From the NCBI GenBank assembly GCA_900769985.1, contig CAAGIS010000121.1:1-8017 (forward strand): a DNA stretch of 8,017 bases, in the 5' to 3' direction. The DNA is from Spirochaetia bacterium (GTDB lineage: Bacteria; Spirochaetota; Spirochaetia; Treponematales; Treponemataceae). Positions 5,919 to 8,017 of the stretch are shown here, piece after piece. The notes below the pieces were generated by a model. That model worked only from the letters and a program-made list of their open reading frames with translations, had not been told where the DNA came from and did not search any database. A program made the translations under genes and the position numbers. Position 1 is the first letter of the stretch; each line of letters opens with the position of its first letter.

Positions 5919-5924
5919 ATTATA
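5919..5924 (-). promoter_or_regulatory. Possible -10 box of a cassette-borne promoter
   Basis: TATAAT on the minus strand lies 20 nt upstream of the start codon of the 4915-5898 gene and just upstream of its ribosome binding site. No good -35 hexamer is seen 16-18 nt further upstream. If used, transcription would start near 5912 and omit the cassette-start palindrome. Confidence 0.35.
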
Positions 5925-5983
5925 GGAATTGAATATGAAATTTTTGCAGAATTTGAAAAATTTAAATTCTTTTTCACATTCAG

Positions 5984-5998
5984 CGGCTCAGTGAGCCG
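5984..5998 (-). repeat. Cassette-start palindrome, 7-1-7, two-gene cassette
   Basis: CGGCTCA (5984-5990) and TGAGCCG (5992-5998) flank G5991. TCC separates it from the R' box GTATAAC at 6002. Arms, spacer and R' type equal those of the copy at 1208-1222; only the central base differs. Confidence 0.75.
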
Positions 5999-6001
5999 TC
6001 C

Positions 6002-6065
6002 GTATAACAATGAGTTAAACCGCACAGGCCTTGAGCCTGTGTCGGCTTTGAACTTCTTGTTAGGC
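6002..6065 (-). other. attC: attC recombination site next to the toxin-antitoxin locus
   Basis: On the minus strand R'' is GCCTAAC (6065-6059), the classic consensus, and R' is GTTATAC (6008-6002). AGTT-AAA-CCG (6013-6022) pairs with CGG-TTT-AACT (6043-6054), leaving C6046 and G6050 extrahelical and T6042 bulged. The apical stem CACAGGC/GCCTGTG closes CTTGA without mismatch. This is the rightmost attC visible. The cassette it ends would start beyond the window or have lost its boundary. Confidence 0.92.
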
Positions 6066-6090
6066 GAAGATTTTCCTATCTCATAATACC

Positions 6091-6120
6091 TTGTCGGTTA
6101 TGCTTAAATCATAGTATATT
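6091..6120 (+). promoter_or_regulatory. Promoter of the putative toxin mRNA
   Basis: TTGTCG (6091-6096), an 18-nt spacer and TATATT (6115-6120) form a plausible sigma-70-type promoter. The start would be near 6127, just before the GGAACACCG leader motif. The minus-strand promoter at 6380-6408 is a diverged inverted copy: both share TTG-CGGT at the -35 and AGTATATT at the -10. Confidence 0.5.
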
Positions 6121-6129
6121 ATCTTTATT

Positions 6130-6159
6130 GGAACACCGTGGTATAGGGTGGCTGTCTCC
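6130..6159 (+). repeat. Left copy of inverted leader repeat
   Basis: GGAACACCG (6130-6138) and TGGCTGTCTCC (6149-6159) recur inverted at 6359-6367 and 6340-6350, with one mismatch and similar spacing. The two putative convergent RNAs therefore begin with nearly the same sequence. In a long read-through transcript the copies could pair 5' to 3'. Confidence 0.75.
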
Positions 6160-6179
6160 TAATCTTAATGAAAGGGAGA
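6155..6179 (+). promoter_or_regulatory. Hairpin that may hide the toxin ribosome binding site
   Basis: TCTCC (6155-6159) is complementary to GGAGA (6175-6179), which is part of the toxin's AAAGGGAG ribosome binding site. The loop is 15 nt. Limited access to the ribosome is common in type I toxin mRNAs, and the 12-nt spacing to the ATG would also weaken translation. Confidence 0.4.
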
Positions 6180-6190
6180 TTCGTGCAGAT

Positions 6191-6277
6191 ATGACAAAAT
6201 ACGAAAAAGCAATGCTTGTCGTTGCAATTCTGACTTTGCTTATAGATGCACTCGCTCTCTTCAAGTATTTCTTGTAA
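6191..6277 (+). CDS. Putative type I (holin-like/Fst-like) toxin peptide, 28 aa
   Basis: The peptide starts MTKYEKAML, has a single hydrophobic helix including VVAILTLLIDALALF, and ends KYFL. The MT-YE start before a lone membrane helix is typical of the small holin-like toxins (TxpA/Hol-Tox type) and broadly of Fst-like type I toxins of Firmicutes, usually about 30 residues. AAAGGGAG (6171-6178) precedes the ATG by 12 nt. It has its own promoter, a terminator straight after the stop codon, and a convergent RNA on the other strand. It is the only plus-strand gene in the window apart from the one entering at the right edge. If expressed freely it should insert into and damage the inner membrane. 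Too short for a secure family assignment; context carries much of the weight. Confidence 0.6.
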   Translation: MTKYEKAMLVVAILTLLIDALALFKYFL

Positions 6278-6287
6278 GGGCAAAAAT

Positions 6288-6324
6288 AAAGCCTACCCAA
6301 GTGTAGCAACTCCAAGTAGGCTTT
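6288..6324. terminator. Bidirectional terminator of toxin mRNA and antisense RNA
   Basis: AAAGCCTAC (6288-6296) pairs with GTAGGCTTT (6316-6324) around a 19-nt loop. TTTT ends the plus-strand side. The minus-strand side runs into TTTATTTTTG. Both transcripts could therefore end here. The hairpin begins 10 nt after the toxin stop codon. Confidence 0.75.
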
Positions 6325-6339
6325 TCATAAACGCTTAAA

Positions 6340-6367
6340 GGAGGCAGCCACATCTCTGCGGTGTTCC
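6340..6367 (-). repeat. Right copy of inverted leader repeat
   Basis: On the minus strand this reads GGAACACCG, an 8-nt spacer, then TGGCTGCCTCC. It matches the toxin leader at 6130-6159 apart from one transition and a 2-nt shorter spacer. Weaker similarity continues on both sides (CTCCT, ATGAAA), so the whole promoter-leader block appears to be an inverted duplication. Confidence 0.75.
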
Positions 6368-6379
6368 TTTATATGCTTA

Positions 6380-6408
6380 AATATACTCCTGTTTTTTACT
6401 ACCGTCAA
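6380..6408 (-). promoter_or_regulatory. Strong sigma-70-type promoter of the antisense RNA
   Basis: On the minus strand TTGACG (6408-6403), a 17-nt spacer and TATATT (6385-6380) make the best promoter seen in the window. The TGA stop codon of the 6405-6806 gene lies inside the -35 hexamer. A better -35 and spacer than at the toxin promoter fit an antitoxin RNA made in excess. Confidence 0.65.
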
Positions 6409-6806
6409 GAGCCTTTTTGTGTATGTGAACAAGAGGCTATTATCAAAAAAATCAAGGATAAAATCCATCCGGCAATAATTACATAAGCTCCGACTTGAAG
6501 ATTAAAATATTCTCTACTCATTCTTCCTAAAGAGAATAAACCTCCAGAAATACTACCACCAAGTAAAATCCAATCTACAATCACAGATTCTTTTTCTAAA
6601 TCTTTGGTATGAGTTAATGTAAAAATAATACTTATAATTGCTGTGATTAAAACCAGCCAAATTAATATTGCATAGCCTGGTGATTGCATTTGATTGAACA
6701 TTCTTGCTAAATCAACACCATTCATATCACAAGAAACAGGCATGAAGAATCCAAGACATACCAATAGCAATGAGATTTTACTCCATTTTAGCCATTTTTC
6801 TTTCAT
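6405..6806 (-). CDS. Small integral membrane protein, 133 aa, unknown function
   Basis: Four hydrophobic segments are visible: residues of about 9-25, 44-64, 75-93 and 103-126. The loops are short and the second one charged (HTKDLEKE). The first segment ends FFMPVSCDMNG. The PVSC could be read as a weak lipobox, but three further helices make a polytopic inner-membrane protein more likely. ATG at 6806 overlaps the TGA of the upstream gene as ATGA, with GAGGAGAG ahead of it, so the two are translationally coupled. The family is not recognised with certainty; I have the impression of similar small proteins in other treponemes. Its stop codon overlaps the promoter of the antisense RNA. Confidence 0.78.
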   Translation of the reverse strand: MKEKWLKWSKISLLLVCLGFFMPVSCDMNGVDLARMFNQMQSPGYAILIWLVLITAIISIIFTLTHTKDLEKESVIVDWILLGGSISGGLFSLGRMSREYFNLQVGAYVIIAGWILSLIFLIIASCSHTQKGS

Positions 6807-7075
6807 CGTTGACTCTCCTCTAATGTTTTTATAAGTAGAGCAATAGCATTATGAGTAACCATTGTTTTTGCATCTGTAGGAACACTAATTCCATAAGGTT
6901 TCAGAAAATTTCTTGAAAGTCCTTTCATATTATGAACTCTTTGATTATTATCTGAATATACAATTTCTCCATAGAGCATAGGTTTGTTTTCATGAGAATA
7001 TAAACGAGCAGTATATTTAATTCCATTGAAAACGAAATCTTTTTCTTTAATAATTTTATCATCTGAACTTAACAT
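6803..7075 (-). CDS. Small soluble protein of unknown function, 90 aa
   Basis: It has no signal peptide or membrane segment. The first half looks like a beta hairpin layout (FVFNGIKYTARLYS, then MLYGEIVYSDN), and the last third is helical (AIALLIKTLEESQR). GAGAGG lies 6 nt before ATG at 7075. The gene is wedged between a lipoprotein gene (10 nt gap) and a membrane protein gene (4-nt overlap), so it is probably co-transcribed with both and may work with the membrane protein. No family recognised. Confidence 0.75.
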   Translation of the reverse strand: MLSSDDKIIKEKDFVFNGIKYTARLYSHENKPMLYGEIVYSDNNQRVHNMKGLSRNFLKPYGISVPTDAKTMVTHNAIALLIKTLEESQR

Positions 7076-7085
7076 AAGTTACCTC

Positions 7086-7700
7086 TCAATATGGTGAATG
7101 GGCTGAATCGAAGGAACTTACAAGATAAATCCAATTTCCATTTTCATGATACTGAATTGGATAAGATGTATAATGAATCCATCCGGCATTCCAACTTTTT
7201 ATTCCGTCATTTTCATCTCTTGCTTGAATACCTGTAAATTGAGTAGCAACGGTTGCGAAATCTGATTTGATTTTTTCAAGGACAGATTTATCTGATGAAA
7301 CAAAAATTATTTCTACAGAAAGTACGGAATTATCATATTGCGTTCTTGTGCTGTGTAATTCGATAATCTGACAATTTTGTTTGTTTTCAACAGATTTTTC
7401 ATAAATTCCGTTTCCAAGTTTTCGTCCAGTCATTAGATAAATATCCCACCAACCTATACCAGACATATGATATTCCCAATTTTGACGGGTAATTGGTTTG
7501 CATTGCGAAGATAGAACAAAACTTAGAGGTCGTTGCAAGTTGTCAAATATTTCCGTAGTAATTGCATATTCTTCAGTAACTTGCGTATAAGTCGATGTTT
7601 GTATTTTATTATCCGATGTCTTTGATTGCATTACTTTTTGGGTTGATTCACATGAGAACAATAAGAGCGAAATTCCTAAAATAAAAATTATTCTTTTCAT
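7086..7700 (-). CDS. Putative lipoprotein, 204 aa
   Basis: A signal peptide with core IIFILGISLLLFSC places the lipidated cysteine at residue 17. A polar linker of about 25 residues precedes a soluble domain with many aromatic residues (GIGWWDIYLMTG, WNAGWIHYTSY, HENGNWIYLV) and one internal helix around DKSVLEKIKSDFATVATQF. Two further cysteines, in SQCKP and NQNCQ-like contexts, could form a disulfide. No family recognised. AAAGGAG precedes ATG at 7700. The gap to the upstream truncated gene is 18 nt, and the downstream gene follows after 10 nt, so this is an operon. Confidence 0.78.
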   Translation of the reverse strand: MKRIIFILGISLLLFSCESTQKVMQSKTSDNKIQTSTYTQVTEEYAITTEIFDNLQRPLSFVLSSQCKPITRQNWEYHMSGIGWWDIYLMTGRKLGNGIYEKSVENKQNCQIIELHSTRTQYDNSVLSVEIIFVSSDKSVLEKIKSDFATVATQFTGIQARDENDGIKSWNAGWIHYTSYPIQYHENGNWIYLVSSFDSAHSPY

Positions 7701-7718
7701 ATTCTTTTCTCCTTTTAA

Positions 7719-7943
7719 TTACGGCTCTGTACGATATGTTCCATTTGAGTTCCATACTGGTACATCAACATACAAATATGTATTTCTTGTTATTGCTAAT
7801 GCTTCAAAATAATCTCCTTGTTTCAGTCTCATCAATTCATTTATCATTGCCGAAGAAATTCTTTTAGGATAAACAACTCCAATATCCAATGCCCATGTAT
7901 GATAGTGTAAAATAAAGTTCGCAATTTGGGTGATTGAAAAAAG
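7719..7943 (-). pseudogene. 3' remnant of an unknown gene, interrupted at its 5' side
   Basis: An open minus-strand frame ends at TAA 7719-7721 and gives a sensible C-terminal sequence (HYHTWALDIGVVYPKR, AMINELMRLKQGDYF, WNSNGTYRTEP). Upstream it meets an in-frame TGA at 7944-7946. There is no start codon with a ribosome binding site before that point. The likely cause is insertion of a mobile element near 7928. The original protein, its length and its family are unknown. It heads the operon-like set 7700-6405, so the insertion may also have removed the operon's promoter. Confidence 0.55.
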
Positions 7944-8017
7944 TCATTGAAACCACCAGAATGTTTTTTGTCACAAAAACAAAAGGAAGGTAACAATGAC
8001 TCAAGAACAGATTATTA
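7929..8017 (+). mobile_element. Probable left end of an insertion sequence
   Basis: The minus-strand frame breaks near 7928-7946. From there a plus-strand leader of about 65 nt leads to a good ribosome binding site and a new reading frame, as at the left end of an insertion sequence. GGTGATTGAAAAAAGTC would then be the outer terminal repeat. The other end, the target duplication and the transposase body are outside the window, so the family cannot be named and the exact boundary is uncertain. Confidence 0.4.
7996..8017 (+). CDS. Start of a plus-strand gene, possibly a transposase (partial)
   Basis: ATG at 7996 follows AAGGAAGG (7983-7990) with a 5-nt spacer, a strong ribosome binding site. 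Only MTQEQII is visible before the edge. The start resembles several transposase N-termini, but seven residues cannot assign a family. The opposite direction to the neighbouring operon and the broken gene beside it favour an insertion-sequence gene. Confidence 0.45.

Larger units (their letters stand above)
4066..6007 (-). mobile_element. Integron gene cassette 4 (two genes)
   Basis: This cassette of about 1.9 kb lies between the R' cut points of the attC sites at 6002-6065 and 4060-4124. It contains two minus-strand genes, 4915-5898 and 4119-4835, with no attC between them. Either the pair moves as one unit, or an internal attC was lost and only the palindrome at 4862-4896 remains. Confidence 0.7.
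6282..6373 (-). ncRNA. Putative antitoxin RNA, convergent to the toxin mRNA
   Basis: A strong minus-strand promoter (6380-6408) predicts a start near 6373. The bidirectional hairpin at 6288-6324 would end the RNA near 6282 after a U-rich run, giving about 90 nt. It would overlap the 3' end of a toxin mRNA of about 200 nt by some 40 nt of perfect complementarity. Organisation and sizes are like the par/fst RNA II-RNA I pair. In par the shared repeats are direct, so the RNAs are complementary there too. Here they are inverted, so pairing would rest on the terminator region. No coding frame of note is seen in the RNA. Confidence 0.5.

Noticed and set aside
1..6065. CRISPR array, because similar hairpins recur across the region
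   Set aside because: The elements are 0.8-2 kb apart with genes between them and vary in stem sequence; the spacing and structure are those of attC sites.
6109..6315. Minus-strand open frame of 68 codons opposite the toxin
   Set aside because: It crosses the bidirectional terminator and is the antisense of the toxin gene; no ribosome binding site and an implausible, Arg/Ser-rich product.

Overview
The window looks like part of a chromosomal integron cassette array from a host-associated spirochaete, most likely a Treponema. The reasons are the low GC content, the run of Sec/SPII lipoproteins with relaxed spirochaete-type lipoboxes (IASC, FNSC, LFSC), and five attC sites; a chromosomal integron is known in Treponema denticola. 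The species is inference. Almost all genes and all attC sites read on the minus strand, so the array is described right to left.

Layout: five attC sites lie at 1-64, 1226-1288, 2120-2255, 4060-4124 and 6002-6065. They share one fold: R boxes, an L stem with two extrahelical bases, a T bulge and an apical hairpin. They delimit four complete cassettes. Cassette 6-1231 has a lipoprotein gene (387-1190) and a 320-nt palindrome-rich tail. Cassette 1232-2125 has a lipoprotein (1292-2083). Cassette 2126-4065 has a fused GmrSD-type DUF262/DUF1524 nuclease (2281-4023), a probable anti-phage protein. Cassette 4066-6007 carries two genes, a lipoprotein (4915-5898) and a membrane-anchored helical protein (4119-4835), separated by a perfect 15-bp palindrome. 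Each complete cassette begins with a palindrome of two 7-nt arms around one base, exactly 3 nt from the R' box. I do not know this as a described integron feature.

Right of 6066 no further attC is visible. This part holds a compact locus that looks like a type I toxin-antitoxin: a 28-codon hydrophobic peptide on the plus strand (6191-6277), a convergent minus-strand promoter and short RNA, a shared bidirectional terminator, and promoter/leader regions that are inverted copies of each other. A four-gene minus-strand cluster follows: a four-helix membrane protein, a small cytoplasmic protein, a lipoprotein and the 3' part of an unknown gene. The last is cut near 7930 by what looks like the left end of an insertion sequence whose plus-strand reading frame runs off the window.

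Together the genes look like accessory cargo: envelope lipoproteins, one defence nuclease and one stabilising toxin module, shuffled by an integrase not in the window. Functional claims beyond the DUF262/DUF1524 protein and the lipoprotein signals are tentative.
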